A DNA stretch of 64,000 nt from Candidatus Bathyarchaeota archaeon (GCA_026014485.1 JAOZIE010000001.1:192395-256394); one strand, 5' to 3'; shown: positions 52,780 to 62,321, counted from the first letter of the stretch. Notes: generated by a model from the sequence alone, not told the origin. Made by a program: numbers and translations.

Positions 52780-53212
52780 TGATGCTGACGTTTTGTATAT
52801 CAAAATACCGCTTTGCTAAAAAGCGCAGTCGCTCGGCGTTCTTGCCGTTCTTGCCAATGGCGATGCCCTTATCTTTAGGGTTGATGGTAACCACCGCCAT
52901 CTTCTTGCCGTCTGTCTTTTCAGTGATGCGTACTTCTCTGACCTGCGCAGGCTTGAGGGCGTTCTTTATGAACTGCACAGGGTCCTCCGAGTACTCGATG
53001 ATTTCATGTTTTTTGCCAGTCATCTTCTCAAGGGTGTGGATGTTTCGTCCACCCTTGCCGATGGCAACGCCCACTTGTCCGGGGTTAACGATGAATATTG
53101 CGCGTTCCTGTTCTTCGTCGATTATGCAGTCTTTAACGCTGGCGCCGCTTATGCTTTCAAACAAAGCGATGTAGCGCATTTCGTCGCATGTGATTTTTAT
53201 GCCGGTTGTCAT
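52775..53212 (-). CDS. nusA: Archaeal NusA-like transcription factor (two KH domains)
   Basis: 145 residues. Two KH domains with PGQVGVAIGKGGRNIHTLEKMTGK and DKGIAIGKNGKNAERLRFLAK (GxxG loops GKGG and GKNG). The S1 domain of bacterial NusA is absent, as is normal in archaea. RNA-binding elongation/termination factor. It overlaps rpl30e by 4 bases (ATGA), in the usual place after the polymerase genes. Confidence 0.95.
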   Translation of the reverse strand: MTTGIKITCDEMRYIALFESISGASVKDCIIDEEQERAIFIVNPGQVGVAIGKGGRNIHTLEKMTGKKHEIIEYSEDPVQFIKNALKPAQVREVRITEKTDGKKMAVVTINPKDKGIAIGKNGKNAERLRFLAKRYFDIQNVSIT

Positions 53213-53550
53213 TCGGTTCCTCCAACAACATCTGGATTCTCGTAGTACTCCATTTCGACAGCTTTAAGAATCTCTGAGTCACCGGGTTCCCTTATGCTAA
53301 GCGCCGAGATGATGAAGAGTTTGCCGCAGACGTTCGCTATATCCATTGAAGCACCTTTGTAGGTCATAACGGGGACTTTGGAGAGTTTACCATAGTATTC
53401 TATATCGTCTTTTATGTTTTTTGGACAGTTTGAAGCCAAAACAATCATCTTAGCTTTGCCTGTCTTTGCGTTCAGCAATGCCGAGTTGGCACCGAAAGAA
53501 ACCTTGCCAGTTTTCACGGCTGATGCTAGTGCTTTATCTATGTCTATCAT
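53209..53550 (-). CDS. rpl30e: Ribosomal protein eL30
   Basis: 113 residues, L7Ae/L30e fold. KTGKVSFGANSALLNAKTGKAKMIVLASNCPKNIKDDIEYY is characteristic, as is VCGKLFIISALSI. It belongs to the classical archaeal rpoB-rpoA-rpl30e-nusA order. Overlaps rpoA by 4 bases and nusA by 4 bases, implying coupled translation. Confidence 0.96.
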   Translation of the reverse strand: MIDIDKALASAVKTGKVSFGANSALLNAKTGKAKMIVLASNCPKNIKDDIEYYGKLSKVPVMTYKGASMDIANVCGKLFIISALSIREPGDSEILKAVEMEYYENPDVVGGTE

Positions 53551-56500
53551 GTTTCTGTTTTTTCTCCTGCTTTATCTTGTCGTTCAAAGGTTGACATGTA
53601 TAACTCTACGAGACCTGTGCCAATCGGAATGGATTGACCAACTATAACGTTTTCGGTCACACCTGCCAGCGGGTCACTCTCGCCTTTAACAGCTGCCTCC
53701 ACGATGTTGGGAACCGTAATTTCGAATGCGGCTCTTGCTAAGACGCTGGATTTCTTGCCGCTAATGCCGTGTCTGCCGATCTGCTGCACTTCACCGTTTG
53801 AAGACATCATGTCTGCGACGAGCATCACGTGGCGAACGTCAACGTCTAAGCCTTGCTCCTCCAGCACACCTTTAGCTTCATTAATCAAAGCGTTTCTTGC
53901 TGCTTCTATACCTAACGTTTTGGCGATTTCGTGAACGTTGTTGGTTGTGGTGCGTGAAGTGTCTACACCGGGGATTTCCAGAACCTTGGCCAAGTTGGAG
54001 CCGTCTGTGCGGATAACCCATTCGCCGTTTTCTTCCTGAGTAACCAAGACTCGTTTGATGTCGGGGACGCCTTTTACGTGGAAGCCTGTGACTTTCTCCA
54101 GAAGCTTCTTTATTGTTTCAACTTTCTTGGGCTTTATCGTTAGTGTATTGTCTACGGCTTTGGTGGTGGCGTTCTGCAGTTGTACGCGTTCCTCAAGAGC
54201 CTCTAAAGTTATCGAGCGGTCATCCATCATGGTTTTGTTTAGTTCAACGACGATTTCCTCGTTAATCGGGTCCTCATAGATTTCTGAAGCCACATTCTCC
54301 AAGGAAGTGTAAATTATGTCGCGTGCAATCTCCACGGCGCCTTCTTTGCTCTTGCGGTGCTCGCCCTTCAGGTAAATTGTCATGATGGGGGTTGAGGGAA
54401 TTCTTCGGGCATCCACAATCTCGATTAGACGCGGCAAACCCAAAGTGACGTTTTGCTCTTTGACTCCTGCGTAGTGGAATGTTCTGAGAGTCATCTGTGT
54501 ACCAGGTTCACCTATCGACTGTGCAGCTACGATGCCCACTGCTTCTCCTGGCTCCATTAACGCCCGTTTGTAGCGTTCAGCGGTAGTTGTGATGGCTAAG
54601 TCTACGCCTTTCTTGGTGAACTTGCCCTTGGCTAACTGCTGCTTAAGCTGATCCATCAGTATCGGAGTGATTTGACCTGAAACTTCCTTGAGCTTCTTCT
54701 TTATGTAATCTGCAGTTGCAGGAGTGCCTTTCTCCTCGCCTATGTTTATCTGATCCATTAATCGGCTAACGTTTACCGCTTTGCCGTGGTCGCTTTTGGC
54801 GGGGTCAACGCCGTCTTCGCCGTACTTGAACTGGATAATGTCACCAGCCGAGTCCCTTACAGTACCGTCATATTCTAAACGTATATGCTCAAGAGCGTTG
54901 ATTAGTCGACGCTGCATGTAACCGCTCTGCTGTGTTCGGACGGCAGTGTCCACCAGACCTTCTCTGCCACCCATGGCATGGAAGAAGAACTCAATGGCAT
55001 CCAGCCCCGTCTGATAGGAGTTGTAAACGAAACCTCGCGCTCTTGGACTTGGATCGCCTGACTTGAAGTGAGGCAGGGCACGTCCAGCGTAGCCTCGCAA
55101 GATACGTTTACCACGGACTGACTGCTGACCAACACAAGCCGCCATTTGACCGACGTTTAGGCTTGAACCTCTGGCGCCAGTGCGGGTCATAACGATGCCT
55201 GCGTTCTCCAGTGTAAAGTCGTCATCTGCTATTTTGCCTGCTTCGTCTCTGGCAGTGGCAAGTTCGTGCATGACATAGATTTCAAAGGATTCCTCAAGAG
55301 TCTGTCCAGGCAGCCTAGCAAGCGTGCCGTTCCTAAAGTTTTCAATGTGCTCATCGATTTTCTTCTGGATTCGGTCCATTGTCTTGGCAATTCTGTTTCT
55401 AGCTCTGGGCGAAAGAACCAACTGGTCGTAGGTATAGCTGAAGCCCCGCATCGAAATGAAAAGCTTAAGCATACGAGTTATTTTGTTGAGGAATTCTCGT
55501 CCTGCTTGTGTACCGTAATCTTTGATTATCCTGTGAAGCAGACTTTCAGACTGCTCAGAACCGATGCTGCGTCTGTCGATGATGCCAGAAACCAGTTCGC
55601 CGTTCTTGACAACCACGTACGCGTCATGTTCACATTCTTCCTCTTTGCATTTAGTGCAGCCTTGGCAGATGTTAGCTTTCAAGACGTAATTCAACGTTTT
55701 AGGCAAAAACAAACTGAATATCTGCTTGCCTGACCACATCGGTTGAGGGTCAGTGATTGCTGGTTCAGGAAGCGGTCCCAAGTATCCAGTGGCGGTGAGA
55801 AGCCGGTTGACTTCCTCGCGGGGGATATAGTTGCTTCGCCGGGTAAAGTAATATGCGCTGGTGATGAAGTCTCTGATGGCGCCGATGATGGGTCCGCCGA
55901 ATCTGGGTGAAAGAATCTGGTCTTGAACCTGCATGAGCAGTAGAGCTTCTGTGCGGGCTTCTTCGCTTTGGGGAACGTGAAGGTTCATTTCGTCGCCGTC
56001 AAAGTCAGCGTTATAGGGTGGACAAACACAAAGGTGCATACGGAAAGTCTTGTAGGGCAAGACACGAACGTAATGCGCCATAATGGACATGCGGTGAAGC
56101 GAAGGCTGCCGATTAAAGATGGCTATGTCACCGTTCTTTAGGTGACGTTCGATGACAAAACCAAGTTCCACGGCTTCCGCGATTTTTGTGCGGTCAACCA
56201 CGAACTCCAATCGGATGCGTTTGCCGTCTGGTCTAATGATGTATAGGGCGCCTGGATAGTTTTCTGGTCCGTTAATAACCAGCTTCTTAAGTTCCTCTAT
56301 GTTCCAGGCGGTAACCTTCTCAGGCACCGAAAGCCTCATGGCTACATCTCTGGGAACACCGACCTCGTTGATGTCCAAGTTCGGATCAGGTGAAATGACC
56401 GTTCGGGCGGAGAAGTCCACACGTTTACCGGAAAGGTTGCTTCGGAAACGGCCTTCTTTGCCCTTCAACCGCTGGGATATGGTTTTAAGGGCTCTGCCTG

Positions 56501-57380
56501 AGCGGTGCCTTGCAGGGGGAATACCTGAGGCTTCGTTGTTAAAGTAGGTGGTAACGTGATACTGTAAAAGTTCAGAGAGGTCCTGAATGATGAGGGTGGG
56601 GGCTCCTGCTTCCATGTTTTCTTTGAGACGTTGATTAATGCGGATGATGTCCACGAGTTTGTGGGTCAAGTCGTCTTCTGAGCGGATACCCGACTCCAAG
56701 GTGATGCTTGGACGCACATATACGGGGGGCACAGGTAAAACTTGCAGAACCATCCATTCTGGGCGGGCAACTTTGGGGTTGAAGCCCAAAATCTCCAAAT
56801 CCTCATCGCTTATGCGTTCCAGCCGCTCGCGAATCATGCTTGGAGTTAACGGTTCAGACCCTGCTTCAGTTTGCTCAATGAACTTCGTGGGTTTCTCAAA
56901 GGTAATCTTGAATTGACCTGAAGCGCAATGGGGACACTGCTTGGTTTTTATCTCCTGAATAATTTCCTTGTAAATCGCGTCAGGTATGAGTCCAAGAAGC
57001 TCCATGTAACGGTCAATTCGGGTCCGAGTCTTCTTGGCTGATTCATCAGAAAGAAGAATACGTCCACATGTTCGGCATGTTGCCCTCAAAAGGTCAAAAA
57101 TTATCTTGGTGAATTCTATGTGCACTATAGGAACAGCGAGCTCGATGTGACCGAAGTGTCCTGGGCAGCGGATGGCGGTGTTACCGCAGGTTTTGCATCT
57201 TTGCCTAGGCTCCAACGTGCCAAGTCTGCCGTCCATGAGTCCAGCGGTGATGGGCGCGCCGTCTTCGTCGTAGGTGTCTGGCGTTTGGATTTCAACGACA
57301 GATTGCTTGCGGAGGTCTTTGGGTGAAATTAAGCCGAAGCTGATTTCGTCAACTACTTTGTGAATTAGTTCCTCAGTCAT
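53547..57380 (-). CDS. rpoA: DNA-directed RNA polymerase subunit A, unsplit (A'+A'')
   Basis: 1277 residues. One chain covers what is usually two archaeal genes. N-terminal zinc motif RCKTCGNTAIRCPGHFGHIELA; active-site NADFDGDEMNLHVP binding Mg2+; bridge-helix region GGREGLVDTAVRTQQSGYMQRRL; then, with no stop or restart, A'' with EPGEAVGIVAAQSIGEPGTQMTLRTFHYAG (trigger loop) and the C-terminal IGRHGISGKKSSVLARAAFE. The junction lies in the KKGVDLAITTTAERYKRALM area. Unsplit A is known from Thaumarchaeota and relatives. It directly follows rpoB. Confidence 0.98.
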   Translation of the reverse strand: MTEELIHKVVDEISFGLISPKDLRKQSVVEIQTPDTYDEDGAPITAGLMDGRLGTLEPRQRCKTCGNTAIRCPGHFGHIELAVPIVHIEFTKIIFDLLRATCRTCGRILLSDESAKKTRTRIDRYMELLGLIPDAIYKEIIQEIKTKQCPHCASGQFKITFEKPTKFIEQTEAGSEPLTPSMIRERLERISDEDLEILGFNPKVARPEWMVLQVLPVPPVYVRPSITLESGIRSEDDLTHKLVDIIRINQRLKENMEAGAPTLIIQDLSELLQYHVTTYFNNEASGIPPARHRSGRALKTISQRLKGKEGRFRSNLSGKRVDFSARTVISPDPNLDINEVGVPRDVAMRLSVPEKVTAWNIEELKKLVINGPENYPGALYIIRPDGKRIRLEFVVDRTKIAEAVELGFVIERHLKNGDIAIFNRQPSLHRMSIMAHYVRVLPYKTFRMHLCVCPPYNADFDGDEMNLHVPQSEEARTEALLLMQVQDQILSPRFGGPIIGAIRDFITSAYYFTRRSNYIPREEVNRLLTATGYLGPLPEPAITDPQPMWSGKQIFSLFLPKTLNYVLKANICQGCTKCKEEECEHDAYVVVKNGELVSGIIDRRSIGSEQSESLLHRIIKDYGTQAGREFLNKITRMLKLFISMRGFSYTYDQLVLSPRARNRIAKTMDRIQKKIDEHIENFRNGTLARLPGQTLEESFEIYVMHELATARDEAGKIADDDFTLENAGIVMTRTGARGSSLNVGQMAACVGQQSVRGKRILRGYAGRALPHFKSGDPSPRARGFVYNSYQTGLDAIEFFFHAMGGREGLVDTAVRTQQSGYMQRRLINALEHIRLEYDGTVRDSAGDIIQFKYGEDGVDPAKSDHGKAVNVSRLMDQINIGEEKGTPATADYIKKKLKEVSGQITPILMDQLKQQLAKGKFTKKGVDLAITTTAERYKRALMEPGEAVGIVAAQSIGEPGTQMTLRTFHYAGVKEQNVTLGLPRLIEIVDARRIPSTPIMTIYLKGEHRKSKEGAVEIARDIIYTSLENVASEIYEDPINEEIVVELNKTMMDDRSITLEALEERVQLQNATTKAVDNTLTIKPKKVETIKKLLEKVTGFHVKGVPDIKRVLVTQEENGEWVIRTDGSNLAKVLEIPGVDTSRTTTNNVHEIAKTLGIEAARNALINEAKGVLEEQGLDVDVRHVMLVADMMSSNGEVQQIGRHGISGKKSSVLARAAFEITVPNIVEAAVKGESDPLAGVTENVIVGQSIPIGTGLVELYMSTFERQDKAGEKTET

Positions 57381-60300
57381 CTATGCCCTCTCCTTGAGTC
57401 TCAGTTTAGGGGTAATACATAAGCTCTGAAGCTCCTGCAGCAAGAGCTTAAACGCGTAGGAAACAATCACTGGAGCCACTTTGGCTTTTTCGTCGCAGAT
57501 TTTGCACACGTACTTGCGTTGCTTCATGTCGTAGTAAGCGATTTGTCCGCAGTTTTCGCAGATGTAGAGTGTGTACTTGTCGGATTCCTCTAGCAGTCTG
57601 TCTCTGAGAAGCATAGCGGCGCCGTGACCGATAAGGCAGTCACGTTCCATTTCTCCGAATCTGAGACCGCCACCGCGAGCTCTACCCTCAGTTGGCTGTC
57701 GAGTAAGCATCTGGACTTGTCCGCGTGCGCGGGCGTGGATTTTGTCAGCGACCATGTGGTGAAGTTTCTGGTAGTACACTACGCCAACGAAGACATCTGC
57801 AACGAATTTCTCGCCTGTGGCGCCGTTGTAGAACACTTCGCTGCCTGTGTGGCTGAAGCCCAATTTCACAAGGCTGTTTCTGACTTCGACGGGTCCCTCG
57901 TTTGTGAAGGGGGTTCCGTCTACAGGTTTGCCTCGGGCAGCAGCGCATTTCCCAGCTAGTGACTCGATGAACTGTCCGATGGTCATTCTTGACGGGATAG
58001 CATGAGGGTTGATTATCAGGTCTGGAACGGTGCCTTCCTCGGTGAAAGGTAAATCTTCCTGTGGAACAATTAAGCCGATTACGCCTTTCTGTCCGTGGCG
58101 AGACGCAAATTTGTCGCCTAACTCGGGCACACGCTGGTCGCGGACGCGGACTTTGACCAGTTTGCTGCCTTCGCCTGACTCGGTAACGAAAATTGCATCG
58201 ACAACGCCGTTTTCGGATGGACGCATGTCAGCGGAGGTGTCCCGCATGCTGGGTCCTTTAACTTCGAATTCTTTGTATTCTTCAAGGAATCGGGGCGGGC
58301 TGATTCTGCCGATGAGCACGTCTCCGCCTGTAACGGTGGATTCTAAGCTGATGATGCCGTCGGGTTCAAGAAGCCTGTAGTATTGTTCGCCTCGGTAGCC
58401 GCGGGTTCCAGGTTCGGGAACAGTGAATTTGTCTTTTAATCCGCCAAGGTACTGGCGGCATTCAGCCTCGTAAATCCTAAAGAATGTAGAGCGTGCTAAG
58501 CCGCGTTCAATTGATGCCTTGTTGAATATGATGGCGTCTTCCATGTTGTAGCCTTCGAAGCTGAGCACGGCAACGACGCAGTTTTGTCCAGTGGGACGCT
58601 GCTTGTAGCCCATGACTTCCATGAGTTCGGTTTCCACCAGCGGTGCCTGCGGGTAGTGTAGAATGTGTGAGCGGGAGTCAACGCGGTTTTGGAAGTTTGT
58701 GCCGTAAATGCCCAGCGCCTGCTTTGCCATGGCAGCTTGGTAGGAGTTGCGTGGTGACTGGTTATGTTCAGGATAGGGAATGGTGGAAGCGCAGATACCT
58801 AGAATTGTGAAGGTGGCGATTTCGCAGTGGGAGTTCTCTGGCGAAGATTCATCCATGGTTACGGCGACGTAGGCGTTTTCCTCTTCGGAAGCATCTAAGT
58901 ATTCGATGATGCCGTTTTTGACGAGGTCTTCCCACGTCCATTCGCCCAAAGCAATTTTTTCTAGATGCTTAGCCTGAAGCTTGGGCACACCGTTTTCTAC
59001 GATTATGAGGGGTCTTCGGACTCTGCCTTCGTCGCAGTTGGCGTGAACCTCTTCGGATTCAGTCTGAGCTTTCGTAAAGTATGTGATGTTAACTTCCGTG
59101 GAGATTTCTCCGCTTCTGCGTTTTTCGCGGAAACTTTGCACCAGTTCATTTGGGTTATTGCAAAAGCCAATTATGTTTCCGTCAACGAAAACTTTGGCGC
59201 CGTTTATCTTCATGGCTTCGTTAGATTCGTATGCATGAACGGTGCCCATTTCGAAGAGTAGCTGCTTGATTTTATCTGGGTTAACACCCACGGATATGGA
59301 TGAGGATAAAGACAGGTTCTTTACGAGACCACAGTTGGAGCCTTCAGGGGTTTCGTTGGGGCATAATCTTCCCCAGTGAGTCGGGTGTAAGTCTCGCGCT
59401 TCGAAGTTTGGTTGGCTTCGGCTCAACGGCGACTGGAGTCTCCTGAGGTGGCTCAGAGTGGATATGTAGTTTGTTCTGTCCAAGAGCTGAGTTATACCCA
59501 CTCTTCCTCTGCCCCAGTTCCCTGTGGCGAGGGCATGCTGGAATCTCTCGGTGATTATTCCGGGACGCACAGCTGCGGACACAGTAATTATGGGCCCTTT
59601 AACGCCGATGCGTTCAAGCTGGTATTTTATGTCGCGGGTTAGGTTTCGGAAGGCAACGCGGAACAGGTCAGCCAACAGGGGACCTGCAAGTCGCAGACGC
59701 TTGTTTTTGAAGTGGTCTTTGTCGTCTTCTTGACGTCTACCCAGCTTTAGCTGTATAACTCTGCTTGCCATCTCGCCGAGAAATATGGCCTTGTCTTTGC
59801 GTTGTTTCTCTGTCCTGCCTAAGTGCGGCAAAAAGTTTTTGTCAAGAGCAGTTTCTGCCTTTTGAATACGGTATTCCTCAACTTGCCCATGGGCAACGCG
59901 GTTCCCGATGAAAAGAATAGCGTCTTGAGGCACGTCTACGCCGACGGCTTTCTCAAAGCTGGGAGCAAGCTCTTTTTGGATATCCTTGTCTAAGCTCACA
60001 GCTTCAGCTATGTCTTTGTCTTTTTCCAAGTTAAGGGCACGCATGATAACAACAAAGGGAATTTCGGTGGGAACACCAGGCATAGAAACGTAGATGGCAT
60101 CGTCGGCCTTGAGTTTAAGTTCGATGCGTGCGCGGAAGCCGACGGTGGTTGAGAAGATTTTTGCTTGATAAACTGGGCTGGTGCCCTTTTCGTCCAAATC
60201 GATAATTACACGGTTAGGCGCAAGGTCTTCCATGGCTACGATGACGCGTTCGGAGCCGTTTACAACAAAATATCCGCCTGAGTCATCAGGGTCTTCGCCG

Positions 60301-60746
60301 GCCGCTATGAGTTCTTCGCGGCTGAGTTGGCTGAGGAAGCAAAGTTTGCTTTTAAGCATAACGGGGATGTTGCCGATGTAAACAAGCTCGGTGTCTTGTT
60401 CTCTGCCGTCAATGATGGGAGTCATTTCGAGTGCAACGGGGGCTGCGTAGGCAAGGTTTCTTAGGCGTGCTTCCATCGGGTAGATTTCGTGTTTGGTTCC
60501 GTCGACTTCTGTGGCGTAGGGTCCTGTTATGCGGCTTTGTGGGTCGATGACCCAGATTTGGCCTAGTTTGACTTTGTAGGGTGATTCAGGGATTTCTATA
60601 GGAATTTCGTTAACTTCGTCGATAACGTCTTGGAGTCCGTGGTCAATGAATTCGTTGTAGCTATCTAAATGCTGCCTGACTAGACCTTTTTCGTTGAAGA
60701 AGGTTTTCAGCAACAGATGGGTGTCTTCTTTTGTAAGTTCAGTCAA
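57381..60746 (-). CDS. rpoB: DNA-directed RNA polymerase subunit B, unsplit
   Basis: 1121 residues, B'' and B' in one chain. Key segments: QSPLSRSQPNFEARDLHPTHWGRLCPNETPEGSNCGLVKNL, GYNMEDAIIFNKAS, KFASRHGQKGVIG, and the zinc-binding CENCGQIAYYD...KYVCKICDE at the C terminus. The start is TTG at 60746 with GGGAGAG 8 bases upstream. It is the first gene of the operon. The usual rpoH upstream was not found. Confidence 0.98.
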   Translation of the reverse strand: MTELTKEDTHLLLKTFFNEKGLVRQHLDSYNEFIDHGLQDVIDEVNEIPIEIPESPYKVKLGQIWVIDPQSRITGPYATEVDGTKHEIYPMEARLRNLAYAAPVALEMTPIIDGREQDTELVYIGNIPVMLKSKLCFLSQLSREELIAAGEDPDDSGGYFVVNGSERVIVAMEDLAPNRVIIDLDEKGTSPVYQAKIFSTTVGFRARIELKLKADDAIYVSMPGVPTEIPFVVIMRALNLEKDKDIAEAVSLDKDIQKELAPSFEKAVGVDVPQDAILFIGNRVAHGQVEEYRIQKAETALDKNFLPHLGRTEKQRKDKAIFLGEMASRVIQLKLGRRQEDDKDHFKNKRLRLAGPLLADLFRVAFRNLTRDIKYQLERIGVKGPIITVSAAVRPGIITERFQHALATGNWGRGRVGITQLLDRTNYISTLSHLRRLQSPLSRSQPNFEARDLHPTHWGRLCPNETPEGSNCGLVKNLSLSSSISVGVNPDKIKQLLFEMGTVHAYESNEAMKINGAKVFVDGNIIGFCNNPNELVQSFREKRRSGEISTEVNITYFTKAQTESEEVHANCDEGRVRRPLIIVENGVPKLQAKHLEKIALGEWTWEDLVKNGIIEYLDASEEENAYVAVTMDESSPENSHCEIATFTILGICASTIPYPEHNQSPRNSYQAAMAKQALGIYGTNFQNRVDSRSHILHYPQAPLVETELMEVMGYKQRPTGQNCVVAVLSFEGYNMEDAIIFNKASIERGLARSTFFRIYEAECRQYLGGLKDKFTVPEPGTRGYRGEQYYRLLEPDGIISLESTVTGGDVLIGRISPPRFLEEYKEFEVKGPSMRDTSADMRPSENGVVDAIFVTESGEGSKLVKVRVRDQRVPELGDKFASRHGQKGVIGLIVPQEDLPFTEEGTVPDLIINPHAIPSRMTIGQFIESLAGKCAAARGKPVDGTPFTNEGPVEVRNSLVKLGFSHTGSEVFYNGATGEKFVADVFVGVVYYQKLHHMVADKIHARARGQVQMLTRQPTEGRARGGGLRFGEMERDCLIGHGAAMLLRDRLLEESDKYTLYICENCGQIAYYDMKQRKYVCKICDEKAKVAPVIVSYAFKLLLQELQSLCITPKLRLKERA

Positions 60747-61285
60747 TTTAGTTACTCTCCCGCGTTTCTTTTTTTATTATGTGTTCTGAGGGGGTTTCTG
60801 TGCGGGTGTTTTTCAAACTTGTATATTCCTCCGAGCTTGGCGGGTCCAACTCGAAAAAGGATTTGTTAGTTTTAAGAGCACAAACACATGCTACACAGCG
60901 TTCTAATAAACCTTTTTATCGGTTGTTTATGGTTTCTGCCCACAAATCTGGGTCAACAAAAAAAGTTTAGGCTATCTTTCAACCATTTTCGCCCTCTGTT
61001 GCGGGTTCGTTTCGCGCCGCTACACAGGTTTTTTCTCTGTTTGCTCTGCAGTCTACCCTCCCCCTCGTTTTCTGCGGGCTTTGCCTCTGTTTGCTTTTTT
61101 GGTTTAGGACGCGCTTTGGGTTTATGTTGTGTCCAAAAAAGGGCGGTTTTGGCTGGATTTGGCGAAAAGGGTTGCCAGAACATACGGGTCTGATAGGTGG
61201 GTTGCTGTCACGGTGCAGGCACATAATCTTAAAAAACGGGTGGGAGATACCTGTTTTATACTTGTATTTCAGGAGGTGTAACTGT
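60747..61285. other. Intergenic region upstream of rpoB
   Basis: 539 bp between divergent rpoB and the 69-aa gene. It contains the A-rich (minus-strand) region near 60767-60780 that may hold the rpoB promoter. No RpoH-like reading frame (usually 75-85 residues) was found on either strand. Open frames near 60953-61193 look like noise. Confidence 0.55.
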
Positions 61286-61495
61286 ATGTCTGAAAAAAAT
61301 GTTGATCTGACCGAGCGGATGCAGAAAATCGGGGAAACAGTATCCGAGTACAAAGACAAGCTGGTTTCCACCTTTAAGGACATGGAAGTGGAAGTTAAGG
61401 ATTGGCACTTCGCCGTGGGCAAAGCCGAAAAAGAATACACCGTCGAGGTCAGCTTAAAACTAACCGTGAAGCCAAAGCCCCAGCCCCAAACATAA
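61286..61495 (+). CDS. Small hypothetical protein, 69 aa
   Basis: Starts with ATG at 61286 after a strong AGGAGGTG site (61271-61278), much better than the longer frame at 61091. The N half is a charged amphipathic helix (MSEKNVDLTERMQKIGETVSEYKDKLVSTFKDM), then alternating strands (EVEVKDWHFAVGK, YTVEVSLKLTVK) and a Pro/Lys tail. No family recognised. Likely soluble. Confidence 0.7.
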   Translation: MSEKNVDLTERMQKIGETVSEYKDKLVSTFKDMEVEVKDWHFAVGKAEKEYTVEVSLKLTVKPKPQPQT

Positions 61496-61743
61496 ACAAA
61501 CACCAACCCCACATCAAGAACCCTATTTACCCGCAAAAACAAAGATTCCGCCCTTCACTAAGCAATTCTTTAGGGACAGACTTTGCTCTTACCCAATCAC
61601 GAGATAAACTGTTATCTGCTTCTATCCAAGGACGCATGCTCTTTTGTGGAAAACGATTATGCACTCAGGTTTTAGGGTTCAGGCACCAAAACAGATAAAA
61701 ACTCGCGGGGCATCCATGCAGGTGTCAACTCGGTGGAAAAGAA

Positions 61744-61938
61744 ATGCCAGCTGAAATAACTGACGTAGAGAAATTCGTAGAAATGAGCGCAAACGCCAAG
61801 TTCTGCGCCGTAAAAAGGCTAAAAACACAGGTTAAACTGAAGCTTCGCACACCAAGCAAAATGTACACGCTGAAAATTGAGCCTGTAAACGCAGAAGAAA
61901 CCATAAAGAAACTTAAATGCGAAATCCAAGAACTCTAA
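61744..61938 (+). CDS. Ribosomal protein eL38
   Basis: 64 residues. MPAEITDVEKFVEMSANAKF and VKLKLRTPSKMYTLKIEPVNAEETIKKLK align with the eukaryotic and archaeal eL38 pattern (MPKEIKEIKDFL...VKFKVRCS-YLYTLVI..EKAEKLKQ). Length fits (about 65-70). A GGTGG lies upstream. Stands alone near tRNA-Gly. Probably a large-subunit component found in only some archaea. Confidence 0.8.
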   Translation: MPAEITDVEKFVEMSANAKFCAVKRLKTQVKLKLRTPSKMYTLKIEPVNAEETIKKLKCEIQEL

Positions 61939-62066
61939 CCGCTCCGGATTTTTTTCTCAACTCAATTTTAACGCAGCATCAAATAGTGTACAGCAGGCAT
62001 TTTGAATCATTTGGATTTTCCAAGCAGATTGCTTGCTCAGCACCCGCCAAAGGAGAACAAAATGGA

Positions 62067-62300
62067 ATGCGGAAAAAAGTGAGCTTACTAATCGACGAAG
62101 AAACCCTCCAAAAAAGCCACGGATTAGGCATAAACGTCTCAAAAGCCTGCGAAAACTACCTCAAACAACTAAACACCCAAATAGAAGCCCTCAACGGCAA
62201 AACGCCCTCTCTTGACTCGACTTCTCTCGGGAGAGAAGGCGAATGGTGCGGTTGCCGGGATTTGAACCCGGGTCATCAACGTGGCAGGCTGAAGTCCTAA
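62067..62300 (+). CDS. Ribbon-helix-helix antitoxin-like protein overlapping tRNA-Gly antisense
   Basis: 77 residues from ATG at 62067. MRKKVSLLIDEETLQKSHGLGINVSKACENYLKQLN is a CcdA-type ribbon-helix-helix pattern, with a DNA-binding beta strand and the NVSKACENYL helix. The last ~27 residues come from sequence opposite tRNA-Gly and are not conserved-looking, so the natural C terminus may have been lost. AAGGAG lies about 11 bases upstream; a 6-codon frame starts at 62062. No toxin gene is adjacent. Confidence 0.5.
   Translation: MRKKVSLLIDEETLQKSHGLGINVSKACENYLKQLNTQIEALNGKTPSLDSTSLGREGEWCGCRDLNPGHQRGRLKS
62221..62238. repeat. Perfect 8-bp hairpin next to tRNA-Gly
   Basis: CTTCTCTC-GG-GAGAGAAG is a perfect inverted repeat lying 5 bases past the CCA end of tRNA-Gly. 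It could form a stable stem in the tRNA 3' trailer (termination or processing), and it also lies inside the ribbon-helix-helix frame on the other strand. Confidence 0.4.
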
Positions 62301-62321
62301 ACCAGACTAGACTACAACCGC
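62244..62321 (-). tRNA. tRNA-Gly(GCC), CCA encoded
   Basis: Minus strand: acceptor GCGGTTG/CAACCGC, TA at 8-9, D-stem GTCT/GGAC, anticodon stem TCAGC/GTTGA with loop CTGCCAC (anticodon GCC), T-stem with CCGGG/CCCGG and loop TTCAAAT, discriminator A and encoded CCA. 75 nt without CCA, no intron. Confidence 0.95.

Noticed and set aside
60979..61542. 187-codon minus-strand frame upstream of rpoB, including an RDSNPP-like segment
   Set aside because: The segment looked like a tRNA antisense translation, but no cloverleaf could be built here. The frame overlaps the well-supported 69-aa gene and has odd composition.
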